This document shows positions 7,958 through 15,982 of a stretch of DNA of 64,000 nt, piece after piece. The DNA comes from Poindextera sp036494815. Lineage in GTDB: Bacteria > Pseudomonadota > Alphaproteobacteria > Caulobacterales > Caulobacteraceae. Every line of letters starts with the position of its first letter. Position 1 is the stretch's first letter. The position numbers and the translations under genes were made by a program. The notes below the pieces were generated by a model. It saw only the letters and a list, made by a program, of their open reading frames with translations, ran no database searches and was not told the origin of the DNA. The stretch spans positions 1 through 64,000 of the forward strand of contig DASXNV010000023.1 in assembly GCA_036494815.1 (NCBI GenBank). Reading direction: 5' to 3'.

Positions 7958-9368
7958 GCTGCTGCTCGCCCTAGATATCGGCACCACCACGGTCCGCGCG
8001 GCGATCTTCGCCGCCGATGGCGCGCTCCAGGCTCTGGCGGCCGCGCCGGTGGGTTCGACCTCGCCGCGGCCAGGCTGGGTCGAGCAGGATGCGCAGAAGG
8101 TCTGGCGGTCTGTCCAGACAGTGATCGGCCGCGCCCTGGCTAGCGGCGAGCGCCGAGCCTCGGACATCGCCGCGATCGGCGTCACCTCCCAGCGCACCAG
8201 CATTGTCCTCTGGGACCGCGGGACCAGCAAGCCGCTGGGGCCAATGGTGGTGTGGAGCGACGTTCGCGGCGCCAAAGCCGCCGCCGACCTGCAGGCGGCC
8301 GGCTTCATCCTGGCGGCGCAGCAGGCGGCGGCCAAGCTCCCAGCCCTGGTGGCCGCGGCGCCCAAAGCCGCCAGATTGGCCTGGGGCAATATCGACAGCT
8401 TCGTCATCTGGAAGCTGACCGGCGGGGCGGTCCACGCCACCGACCGCAGTCAGGCCTGGCCCACCGGCTATTTGGACCTGGCCACCGGCGGCTGGAAAGC
8501 CGACCTGATCGCCCATCAGGGCCTGGATGAGGCCATCTTCCCGCAGCTTGTGGATAGCTGGGGCCCCATCGCCGTCACCGCCCACTCTGTCTTGGGCGTC
8601 GAGGTTCCCATCGCCGCCGACATCGCCGACCAGCAGGCGGCGCTGATCGCCCATGGCGAGGCTGTCGGGGTGGCCAAAATCTCCTACGGCACCTCCGCCA
8701 CCCTCGACGTGGGCACCGGATCCGACTTTCTCTACAAGATCCCGGCCCTGGTTCCGTTCGTGACCTCCTGCGTCAACGGATCGATGAACTTTTGCCTGGA
8801 AGGCATGGTTTTTTCAGCGGGATCGGCCTTCGACTGGTTGCGCCGAACCGCGCGATTAGGTGGCCACGAGGCCTTCGAAACGCTAGCCGCCTCGGTCCCC
8901 GACGCCGGCGGCGCCTGGTTCATGCCGGCCCTGCAGGGCCTTGGCGCACCCCATAACGACCCCACCCGCCGCGCAGGCCTGGGCGGCCTGTCCGGCGCCG
9001 TCGAACGCGGCCATATCGCCCGGGCGGCCATGGAGGGCCTGGCCCTTCGCGTGCGCGAGGTGTTCGAGCATGTCTATGGCCACTGGGGCGCTCCGGAACC
9101 TGAATTCCTTGGTGTCGATGGCGGCCTGACCGGCAACGACACCTTTATGCAGATCCAGGCCGATCTCCTCGGCCGCCCGATCCGCCGCCACGCCGCCCGC
9201 GAAGCCACCGCCTGCGGCGCGGCCATCGGCGCGGGGCGCGGCGTCGGGCTGCTGGGAAACAGCGACCTGGGAGGCTTCGTGCGCCACGACCGGGTTTTCG
9301 AGCCGGCCGTTGGCCATGACGAAGCGGCGCAGCGGTTCGGGATTTGGAAGGAGCAGGTTTATGACTGA
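7950..9368 (+). CDS. FGGY-family carbohydrate kinase, glycerol-kinase-like
   Basis: This 472-residue kinase is of the FGGY family (glycerol, xylulose and related kinases). It begins with the actin-fold phosphate-1 motif ALDIGTTTVRAAIF. It carries GVTSQRTSIVLWD and VWSDVRG, which correspond to substrate-loop motifs of glycerol kinase, then the adenosine motif KISYGTSATLDVG and the C-terminal GVDGGLTGNDTFMQ. The specificity loop differs from canonical GlpK, so the substrate may be glycerol or a related polyol. The start overlaps the previous stop by 8 bases and its end overlaps the sulfatase gene by 8, which indicates translational coupling. With GlpD it could form a glycerol to G3P to DHAP route. 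Confidence 0.85.
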   Translation: MPELLLALDIGTTTVRAAIFAADGALQALAAAPVGSTSPRPGWVEQDAQKVWRSVQTVIGRALASGERRASDIAAIGVTSQRTSIVLWDRGTSKPLGPMVVWSDVRGAKAAADLQAAGFILAAQQAAAKLPALVAAAPKAARLAWGNIDSFVIWKLTGGAVHATDRSQAWPTGYLDLATGGWKADLIAHQGLDEAIFPQLVDSWGPIAVTAHSVLGVEVPIAADIADQQAALIAHGEAVGVAKISYGTSATLDVGTGSDFLYKIPALVPFVTSCVNGSMNFCLEGMVFSAGSAFDWLRRTARLGGHEAFETLAASVPDAGGAWFMPALQGLGAPHNDPTRRAGLGGLSGAVERGHIARAAMEGLALRVREVFEHVYGHWGAPEPEFLGVDGGLTGNDTFMQIQADLLGRPIRRHAAREATACGAAIGAGRGVGLLGNSDLGGFVRHDRVFEPAVGHDEAAQRFGIWKEQVYD

Positions 9369-11250
9369 CCCCAAGGACGCCACCGACGCCACCCGCCGCG
9401 CCCAGGCGGCCCTGAAGGCGACCCTGCCCCACGATGACGGCGGCGACTTCGAAAAAGTCCGGCGCGGCTTCATGGGCACCATCCCCTACGCCCGCATTCT
9501 CGGCGAAGGCGGCCGGCTAGTCTGGGACATGGAAGCCTTCGAATTCGAGGCCGCCGAGGCCTGTCCCGACACCGTCAATCCCAGCCTGTGGCGCCAGGCC
9601 AAGCTGAACCGCGAGCACGGCCTGTTCGAGGTCACCCCCGGCGTCTACCAGGTGCGCAATTTCGACATCTCAAACATCACTTTCATCGAGGGCGATAAGG
9701 GATTGATTATTATCGATCCCTTGACCTCGGCTGAGTGCGCGGCGGCGGCGCTGAAGCTGATGCGCGAGCATCGCGGCGACCGACCGGTGAGCGCGGTGAT
9801 CTATACCCATAGCCACGTGGACCACTATGGCGGCGTGCGCGGGGTGCTCAGCGACGGCGACATCGCCAGCGGCCTGCAGATCATCGCGCCAGAAGGCTTC
9901 CTGAAGGAGGCGGTCAGCGAGAACGTCCTGGCCGGCAACGCCATGGGCCGGCGCGCGACCTATATGTACGGCTCGATCCTGCCGCGCGGGCCTCGCGGCC
10001 ATGTGGATTCCGGCCTGGGCAAGGCGGTGTCCCTGGGTAGTGTCAGCCTGGTCCCACCCACCCGCAGCATCAGCCAGACCGGCGAACGCATGACCATCGA
10101 CGGGGTGGAGATCCTCTTCCAGGTCACCCCGGGCACCGAGGCCCCGGCGGAGATGAACTTCTTCTTCCCCAAATTCGGCGCCCTGTGCATGGCCGAGAAC
10201 TGCACCTGTCACCTGCACAACCTCTACACCCCGCGCGGCGCCCAGGTGCGCGACGCTAAGGCCTGGGCCTACTACATCGACGAGGCGGTGGACCTGTTCG
10301 CCCAGGACACCCAAGTGCTGTTCGCCAGCCACCACTGGCCGCGCTGGGGGCGCGAGGGCTCGGTCGCCTTCCTGAAGCAGCAGCGCGACCTCTACAAATA
10401 TATCCACGACCAGACCCTGCGCCTGGCCAATCACGGCCTGAACGCCACTGAGATCGCCGAGCAACTGGCCCTGCCCCCGACCCTGGCGGCCGAGTGGCAT
10501 ACCCGGGGCTACTACGGCACCCTCAATCACAACGCCAAGGCGGTCTATCAGCGCTATCTGGGGTGGTTCGACGGCAATCCCGCCAATCTGCATCCGCACC
10601 CGCCTGTCGAGGCCGGGCGCCGCTATGTGGAGCTGGCGGGCGGCCCGGACGCGCTGCTGGCCAAGGCGCGCGAAGCCTTCGAGGCCGGTGACTATCGCTG
10701 GGTCGCCGAGATGGTGAACCATCTGGTGTTCGCCGATCCAGCCAATATGGACGCCCGCAACCTGCAGGCCGACGCCCTGGAGCAGATGGGGTATCAGGCT
10801 GAGTCCGGTCCCTGGCGCGCCTTCTATCTGACCGGGGCTCTAGAGTTGCGCCATCCGCGCCCGCCGGCCGTGACTCCGCGCCCTGGCGCCGCCGGCCAGA
10901 TCCGCAACCTGCCGGCGGACGAGTTGCTGGACGCCCTGTCGGTGCGGCTCAATGGCGACAAGACCGGCGCCCGCACCTTCGCCTTCGACCTGACCTTCAC
11001 CGACACAGGCGAGCGCTTCGGACTCAGCATCGAAAACGCGGTGCTGCACCACGCGCGGGACCGGGTCGCGGACGGCGCCCAGGCCGTCCGACTGAGCCGC
11101 GCGGCCCTGGTTCAGCTGACCCTGGCCGAGACCGCCGTCGCGGCTGCGCTCGAGGCAGGCGCCGTCCAGATCGACGGCGACGCGCGCGCCTTCACCGAAT
11201 TTGTGGGCCTATTGGATCAGTTCGACTTCTGGTTCGAGATCATCTGCTGA
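9361..11250 (+). CDS. Alkyl/aryl-sulfatase, metallo-beta-lactamase fold (SdsA-like)
   Basis: This 629-residue enzyme is of the class III alkyl sulfatases, which hydrolyse alkyl sulfate esters to alcohol and sulfate. The metallo-beta-lactamase domain has the zinc motif THSHVDH at 149-155, then EMNFFFPK, the ENCTCHLHN block and FASHHWPRWG with further ligands. A helical dimerisation domain follows (about 370-500), then a C-terminal SCP2-like domain for the hydrophobic chain. Unlike secreted SdsA1 it has no signal peptide, so it is probably cytoplasmic. The start at 9361 is supported by AAGGAGCAGG just upstream. It is the last gene of the operon. Releasing fatty alcohols or sulfated glycerol-ether products would suit its neighbours. 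Confidence 0.9.
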   Translation: MTDPKDATDATRRAQAALKATLPHDDGGDFEKVRRGFMGTIPYARILGEGGRLVWDMEAFEFEAAEACPDTVNPSLWRQAKLNREHGLFEVTPGVYQVRNFDISNITFIEGDKGLIIIDPLTSAECAAAALKLMREHRGDRPVSAVIYTHSHVDHYGGVRGVLSDGDIASGLQIIAPEGFLKEAVSENVLAGNAMGRRATYMYGSILPRGPRGHVDSGLGKAVSLGSVSLVPPTRSISQTGERMTIDGVEILFQVTPGTEAPAEMNFFFPKFGALCMAENCTCHLHNLYTPRGAQVRDAKAWAYYIDEAVDLFAQDTQVLFASHHWPRWGREGSVAFLKQQRDLYKYIHDQTLRLANHGLNATEIAEQLALPPTLAAEWHTRGYYGTLNHNAKAVYQRYLGWFDGNPANLHPHPPVEAGRRYVELAGGPDALLAKAREAFEAGDYRWVAEMVNHLVFADPANMDARNLQADALEQMGYQAESGPWRAFYLTGALELRHPRPPAVTPRPGAAGQIRNLPADELLDALSVRLNGDKTGARTFAFDLTFTDTGERFGLSIENAVLHHARDRVADGAQAVRLSRAALVQLTLAETAVAAALEAGAVQIDGDARAFTEFVGLLDQFDFWFEIIC

Positions 11251-11273
11251 CCCAGTGGCCGAAGCCTCTGCAA

Positions 11274-11292
11274 GACAGGGGCGCCCCCTGCC
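11274..11292 (+). terminator. Possible hairpin after the alkyl sulfatase gene
   Basis: CAGGGG and CCCCTG pair around a CGC loop about 25 bases after the sulfatase stop. No U-tract follows, so it would be an imperfect intrinsic terminator at best. The remaining bases to 11529 hold no recognisable gene. Confidence 0.3.
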
Positions 11293-11529
11293 GTAGGCGG
11301 AACTGGCAGCAAAATTGCAGGTTGCTCTCCCGGGTCCCTAAAGGACCAAGCTTGCCGAAAGAGCGTGCTGAAATGGGAAGGCGACGACTCACCCCCACCA
11401 AGGCCCTGGCCTGGGGCATCGATATATTCACTGAAACGTTGTTTTCTCTTCTGAAAATCGATGCGTTCGCCCAGCCCAGCCTTCCAATCGACACGCCCTC
11501 ATCGACCGCACCTGGACGTTCGCCAGGGT

Positions 11530-11880
11530 TTAGAGCTTCAGCCCCAGCCTCGGTCCTATCCAAATCGTCGCCAGGTAAAGGGCCATGGTCAACACGCAAC
11601 CCGCCGCCAGCGCGCCCCAGAACGGCGCGCCCCGCTTGAGCAGGGCCGGGATCAGCAGGAACATGGGCAGGGATGGCAGCACGAACCAGAAGATGCCCGA
11701 GGCGTGGGCGGCCATCCTTACCGGGTCGTGGGTGTCGCGCCACAGCCACATCATCCCCAGCACCGAGACCAGCGGCAGGGACGCCACCAGGCCGCCGAAT
11801 CCGGGATAGCGCTTGGCGATCTCGGAAACCGCCGCCACGATGGCGCCCGACAACAGCGCCTTGACCACCAGATAGAGCAT
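11530..11880 (-). CDS. DUF3147 family inner-membrane protein
   Basis: This 116-residue protein is almost entirely hydrophobic, with four predicted membrane helices (about 3-20, 30-48, 58-78 and 86-108). The pattern SEIAKRYPGFGGLVASLPLVS followed by LWRDT fits the DUF3147 family of small bacterial membrane proteins. No biochemical role is established for the family. It is divergent from mobA with 56 bases between the starts. Confidence 0.7.
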   Translation of the reverse strand: MLYLVVKALLSGAIVAAVSEIAKRYPGFGGLVASLPLVSVLGMMWLWRDTHDPVRMAAHASGIFWFVLPSLPMFLLIPALLKRGAPFWGALAAGCVLTMALYLATIWIGPRLGLKL

Positions 11881-11936
11881 GCTTCCTGATAGCAGATCCG
11901 GCGGCGACAGCGCCCCGCGTTTATTCAGGACCTTCG

Positions 11937-12482
11937 ATGACTTCTCCGTTTGGCGCCATCATTCTTGTGGGTGGTCGCTCCAGCCGCATGGGCGAGGACA
12001 AGGCCGCCCTGGACTGGAACGGGCGGCGAGCGGTGGATCTGGTGGCGCAGGCAGCCCGGACGGCGGGGGCGAAGATTGTCCTGACGGCTGGCGGCGACTA
12101 CGGCCTGCCGTTCGTGATCGATCCCAGTCCCTTCGCGGGTCCCGTGGCGGGCGTGCTGGCCGGCCTGGCCGAACTGGCGCGCCAGAAGCTGACCCGCGCC
12201 CTGGTCCTGGCGGTGGATTCGCCCACCCTGACCGCCGAAGATCTGGCCCCCTTGCTCGACGCCCCCCCTCCCGGCGCGGTGTTCGAAGGCTTTCCCCTGC
12301 CGATGGCGCTGGCGACCGCGCCCCTGGACGCCCCGCCCGACTGGCCCCTCCGGCGCCTGGCCGATCTGCACGGGTTGGCCCATCTGCCCTGCCCGCCCCA
12401 GGCCCGCCAACGCCTGGCCGGCGCAAATACGCCTGCGGAGCGTGACGCGCTGCTGGGACGCCCTCCAAAACCGCAGGCGTGA
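11937..12482 (+). CDS. mobA: Molybdenum cofactor guanylyltransferase (MobA-like)
   Basis: This 181-residue nucleotidyltransferase is of the MobA family, which attaches GMP from GTP to molybdopterin to make the guanine-dinucleotide cofactor. The N-terminal signature AIILVGGRSSRMGEDKA (the usual form has LAGG) is the GTP-binding loop. GPVAGVLAGL and LAVDSPTL are the middle motifs, the latter carrying the conserved metal-binding aspartate. Slightly short but within family range. No molybdoenzyme or other Mo-cofactor gene lies nearby. Related MobA-like proteins act on other cofactors such as cytosine dinucleotide, so exact specificity is not certain. Confidence 0.78.
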   Translation: MTSPFGAIILVGGRSSRMGEDKAALDWNGRRAVDLVAQAARTAGAKIVLTAGGDYGLPFVIDPSPFAGPVAGVLAGLAELARQKLTRALVLAVDSPTLTAEDLAPLLDAPPPGAVFEGFPLPMALATAPLDAPPDWPLRRLADLHGLAHLPCPPQARQRLAGANTPAERDALLGRPPKPQA

Positions 12483-12531
12483 CGTCCTGCCGCCGGATCG
12501 GTATGGTCCAAGCGAGTTAGGGAGTTTGTTC

Positions 12532-13044
12532 ATGTCCAGAGCCGGTCTGACGGGTCTGATGGCGCTGTGCCTGGCGGGTTGCGCAAACCTGACTCCTTTG
12601 GGCCCGGTCGCGCCCAATGCCCCGCCCCCGCCGCCTCCACCGCCCGTGGAGGTCGGCTCGATCGTCGGCGACGGCGCCTTTCGCACCGTCGCCGGCGCCC
12701 ACGCCACCTGCGCCGGCCAGTCGGTGGCGCTGATGGCCGACACCCAGCGCAGCCGCGCCCGCATGATGGCGCTGTATGGCTCGACCAGCCGCGCGGCCGA
12801 ACCGATCAACCTGGTCCAGGCCCGCTCGGCCAAGCTCGGCCCGGCCAACGACAACTCCCTTGTGGATTCCACTCAGTGTGACCCGGACGGCCATTTCCAC
12901 TTCGGCAACCTGGCCGCCGGCGGCTATTTCCTCATCGCGCGGGTGAAGCTGAATCGGCCCGAAAACGGCCACGACCAGTTCGTGGTCATGCAAGCGGTGG
13001 GCCTGCGTACGGGCGAAACCCGTCAGGTCCGGCTGGCCCCGTAA
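12532..13044 (+). CDS. Outer-membrane-type lipoprotein, unknown function
   Basis: The 170-residue product has a lipoprotein signal (MSRAGLTGLMALCLAGC, lipobox LAGC). A proline-rich linker (APPPPPPPPVEVG) precedes a beta-rich domain of about 130 residues containing two cysteines and FGNLAAGGYFLIARV, a carboxypeptidase-regulatory-like (Ig-like) pattern. It is probably anchored in the envelope and faces the periplasm. The ATG at 12532 is chosen because AGGGAG precedes it and the earlier ATG at 12442 would bury the signal. Followed by arfB after 19 bases. Confidence 0.68.
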   Translation: MSRAGLTGLMALCLAGCANLTPLGPVAPNAPPPPPPPPVEVGSIVGDGAFRTVAGAHATCAGQSVALMADTQRSRARMMALYGSTSRAAEPINLVQARSAKLGPANDNSLVDSTQCDPDGHFHFGNLAAGGYFLIARVKLNRPENGHDQFVVMQAVGLRTGETRQVRLAP

Positions 13045-13063
13045 GACGGATTCGCGACGCGTC

Positions 13064-13486
13064 ATGATCGAAATTACGCCGTCGCTATCCATCGACGAGG
13101 ACGAAATCAGCGAGCGCGCCGCCCGGGCCAGCGGTCCCGGCGGCCAACACGTCAACAAGACAAGCACGGCCATTGAACTGCGCTTCGACGTGCGCGGCTC
13201 TCCCAGCCTGCCCGAGGACGTCAAGGGCCGGCTGGAAGCCCTGGCCGGCAGCCGTCTGACCCTGGACGGGGTGCTGGTGCTATTCGCCCAGGGCCACCGG
13301 TCCCAGGAGCTGAACCGGCAGGACGCCCGCGAGCGGCTGGTCGAACTGATCAAGCGCGCCGCCCACCGGCCCAAGTCTCGCCGGCCGACCAGGCCCACCT
13401 ACGCCTCCAAGCTGAAACGGCTGGACGGCAAGACCAGGCGGTCGGGGGTCAAGAACCTGCGGGGCAAGCCGCGCGGCGAGGACTGA
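13064..13486 (+). CDS. arfB: Alternative ribosome-rescue factor ArfB (YaeJ-type)
   Basis: This 140-residue release-factor-like peptidyl-tRNA hydrolase acts on stalled ribosomes. The catalytic GGQ is in ASGPGGQHVNKTSTA near residues 22-36. There is no codon-recognition domain. The long basic C-terminal tail (RRPTRPTYASKLKRLDGK) is the piece that enters the empty mRNA channel in ArfB. Length matches the family. It ends 7 bases before the stop of the convergent permease gene. Confidence 0.88.
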   Translation: MIEITPSLSIDEDEISERAARASGPGGQHVNKTSTAIELRFDVRGSPSLPEDVKGRLEALAGSRLTLDGVLVLFAQGHRSQELNRQDARERLVELIKRAAHRPKSRRPTRPTYASKLKRLDGKTRRSGVKNLRGKPRGED

Positions 13487-13493
13487 CCCCCGC

Positions 13494-15950
13494 CTATTCG
13501 TACCGCAGCGCCGCCACCGGCTTGGCCCGCGCCACCAGGAACGACTGCACCGACACCGTAGCCCAGGCGATGGCCAAGGCGCCCACAGAGGCCGCCGCCA
13601 GGGTCCAAGGGGTCAGGTCCACGTGATAGGCGAAGCCGTGCAGCCAGCGGTCCATCACCCACCAGGCGACCGGCCAAGCCAACAGGTTGGCCCAAAGCAC
13701 CGGCTGGGAGAAACGCCAGACCAGCAGGCGCAGAATATCGCCGGTGCTGGCGCCCATGGCCTTGCGCACGCCGATCTCCTTGGTCCTCTGCTCGGCGGTG
13801 AAGGCCGACAGAGCGAACAGGCCCAGGCAGGCGATGAACAGCGCCAGGATCGAACAGACCCCGATCACGGCGCCCTGCAGGATGGTGTCGATATAGCGCG
13901 ACATCATCAGCTGATCGACGAAGGCCTGGATGATCGGGTGGCCGTCGCCAAGCCGGCTCCAGGTCCGGCCGACTCCCCTCATCACTTCCGGCGTGCTGCC
14001 GCCCTCGAGCTTAATGTGTAAGGCGGACGAGACGATCGAGCTCTTCGGACCGATATTGTAGAGCGTGGGTTTGATCGGACCGCGGATATTATCGAAGGTG
14101 AAGTCCGGCGCGACCCCGATGACGACCCCCGGCCGCTCGGGCCTCGGCGCGTTGTCAATGCGCATGGAGCCCCGCCAGGACAGCGTCTTGCCGATCGCGT
14201 CCTGCGGCGAGGCGAAGCCCAGCTTGCGCGCGGCGGTCTCGTTCAGCACCAGCGATGAGGTCGCCGCCTGGTCGCCCTGAAAATCGTCGATGCGGCGGCC
14301 TTCCTGAAAGAAACGCCCTGCCAGGGGCTTCAGGCCATAAACTTCCAGAAGGCCGAAATCGACGGCGTCCACGTCGATATTGGCCCGATGCACACCGGCG
14401 GAAATCGCATCGATGGAGTTGGTGAAGCCCAGCAGGTTGGGCGACGAACAGGCCGCCGCCTTCACCCCAGGCAGGGCGCGCACCTGGTTGCGGAAATATT
14501 CGGTGCACGGGTCGGCGAAGGCGAGCAGCACCTGGTCCTTATCGACCCTCATACCCTCGTTGAGCGCGAACAGGGTCTGGCGCGAGATGGTGGTGGTCAT
14601 CACCACCAGCCCGATCAGGATGGCGAACTGCAGGATCACCAGGCCTTCGCGCACGGCGATGGAGCCGCCCCCACGCACCAGGCCGCCCTTGAGCACGGCG
14701 GCGGGCCGGAACGAGGCCAGCACGAAGGCCGGATAGGCCCCGGCGAGCAGGCCGACCACCAGGGTCACGGCGACGATACCGCCCGCCAGGATCGGATCGC
14801 CGAGATAGTTGAAGCTCATGGTACGCTGCAGCCCAGCATTGACCGCCGGCAGGGCCAGCTCGGCCAGGGCCACGGCCAACATCATGGAGACGACCACATA
14901 GATCATCGCCTCGCCCAGAAACTGTGCGATCAGATCACGCTGTCGGGCGCCGGCCGCCTTGCGCACCCCGACCTCCACCGCGCGCCGGCCGGCCCGGGCG
15001 GTCATCAATGTGACGAAATTGATGCCGGCGATGACTACGATCAACACCCCGACCAGGGCGATGGCGCCGATCACCTGGGGATCACCGGCCGGCTTCATCG
15101 CGCCCTGTTGCGAGGGGCGCAGGTGGATGTCTTTCAGAGCCACCAGATGCGGCGTCACGGTCGCCTTGCCGATGCTTGCGGACACGGCGGGCTGCAGCGG
15201 CAGGCGCTCATCGAAAAAAGGCTGCAGCCCCTGGCGCAGCGGCTCCGGCGACGCGGCCGGCTTCAGACGCAGATAGGTGTAGGTGTTGAAGGAAAAGTCA
15301 CCGGCGCCGTTGACCCTTTCCAGGGTCTTGGTGATCGAGAAGGCGGACAGGCTGGAGCCGAAGAAGTCCACGTCCAGGTGAGTGTTCGACGGCAGATCCT
15401 GGATCACGGCCGTGACCCGCAACGGATGGCCGTCAACCAGCAGCACCCCGCCGAGAGGATCGTCGCGGCCAAAATATTTGCGGGCCATGGCGCGGGTCAG
15501 CACCAGCCCATCGGGCGCGCTCAGCGCCGTGGCCGGGTCGCCGGCGACAGCCGCCAGCGGCATGATCTTAAACAGGTCCGGATCGGCCCAATAGAACTTC
15601 TGCTCGCCGACCCTGACCTCGCCGCGGCGCACCAGCGGCGGAAACCAGGACTTGTTCAGGCGCGCGATCTCCTCGATCTGCGGGAACCGCCCTTTCAGCA
15701 GCGGGGCCGTCCAGATTTCGGTGACGTCGGATTCGAGCGCGGCCGTGGTCGGCGTTTTCTCGGTCACCGAGATTCGATAAACGTCTCCGTATCCTTGGAT
15801 GAACCGGTCGTAGCTGAACTCGTCGCGCACGAAGAGGGCGATCAGGATCGCCGCGGCGAAGCCCAGGGTCAGGCCGGCGATGGTGATGCCGGCGTAGAAG
15901 CGGTTGCGCAGGAGATTGCGCAGGGCGGCGGCGAGATAGTTGCGGAGCAT
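13494..15950 (-). CDS. ABC transporter permease, MacB/FtsX type (second copy)
   Basis: This 818-residue permease has the double MacB-PCD/FtsX layout: an N-terminal helix (MLRNYLAAALRN...), a large periplasmic domain (about 45-285), three helices, a second periplasmic domain (about 480-680), and a C-terminal trio ending in TKEIGVRKAMGAS and WPVAWWVMDRWL. The motif VGVRKAAGARQRDLIAQF in the middle is the first coupling-helix copy. The start at 15950 rather than 15971 is chosen because GGGAGGATCTCC precedes it. It is a clear tandem paralogue of the upstream gene and the last gene of the exporter operon. Such proteins drive MacB-like mechanotransmission to export peptides, antibiotics or lipids; the substrate is unknown. 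Confidence 0.85.
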   Translation of the reverse strand: MLRNYLAAALRNLLRNRFYAGITIAGLTLGFAAAILIALFVRDEFSYDRFIQGYGDVYRISVTEKTPTTAALESDVTEIWTAPLLKGRFPQIEEIARLNKSWFPPLVRRGEVRVGEQKFYWADPDLFKIMPLAAVAGDPATALSAPDGLVLTRAMARKYFGRDDPLGGVLLVDGHPLRVTAVIQDLPSNTHLDVDFFGSSLSAFSITKTLERVNGAGDFSFNTYTYLRLKPAASPEPLRQGLQPFFDERLPLQPAVSASIGKATVTPHLVALKDIHLRPSQQGAMKPAGDPQVIGAIALVGVLIVVIAGINFVTLMTARAGRRAVEVGVRKAAGARQRDLIAQFLGEAMIYVVVSMMLAVALAELALPAVNAGLQRTMSFNYLGDPILAGGIVAVTLVVGLLAGAYPAFVLASFRPAAVLKGGLVRGGGSIAVREGLVILQFAILIGLVVMTTTISRQTLFALNEGMRVDKDQVLLAFADPCTEYFRNQVRALPGVKAAACSSPNLLGFTNSIDAISAGVHRANIDVDAVDFGLLEVYGLKPLAGRFFQEGRRIDDFQGDQAATSSLVLNETAARKLGFASPQDAIGKTLSWRGSMRIDNAPRPERPGVVIGVAPDFTFDNIRGPIKPTLYNIGPKSSIVSSALHIKLEGGSTPEVMRGVGRTWSRLGDGHPIIQAFVDQLMMSRYIDTILQGAVIGVCSILALFIACLGLFALSAFTAEQRTKEIGVRKAMGASTGDILRLLVWRFSQPVLWANLLAWPVAWWVMDRWLHGFAYHVDLTPWTLAAASVGALAIAWATVSVQSFLVARAKPVAALRYE

Positions 15951-15982
15951 GGAGATCCTCCCTGTGCCCAAACCAAGCGGGC

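Noticed and set aside
11322..11639. Possible 105-residue gene after the alkyl sulfatase
   Set aside because: No family resemblance, no ribosome site, and it overlaps the DUF3147 gene in antisense.
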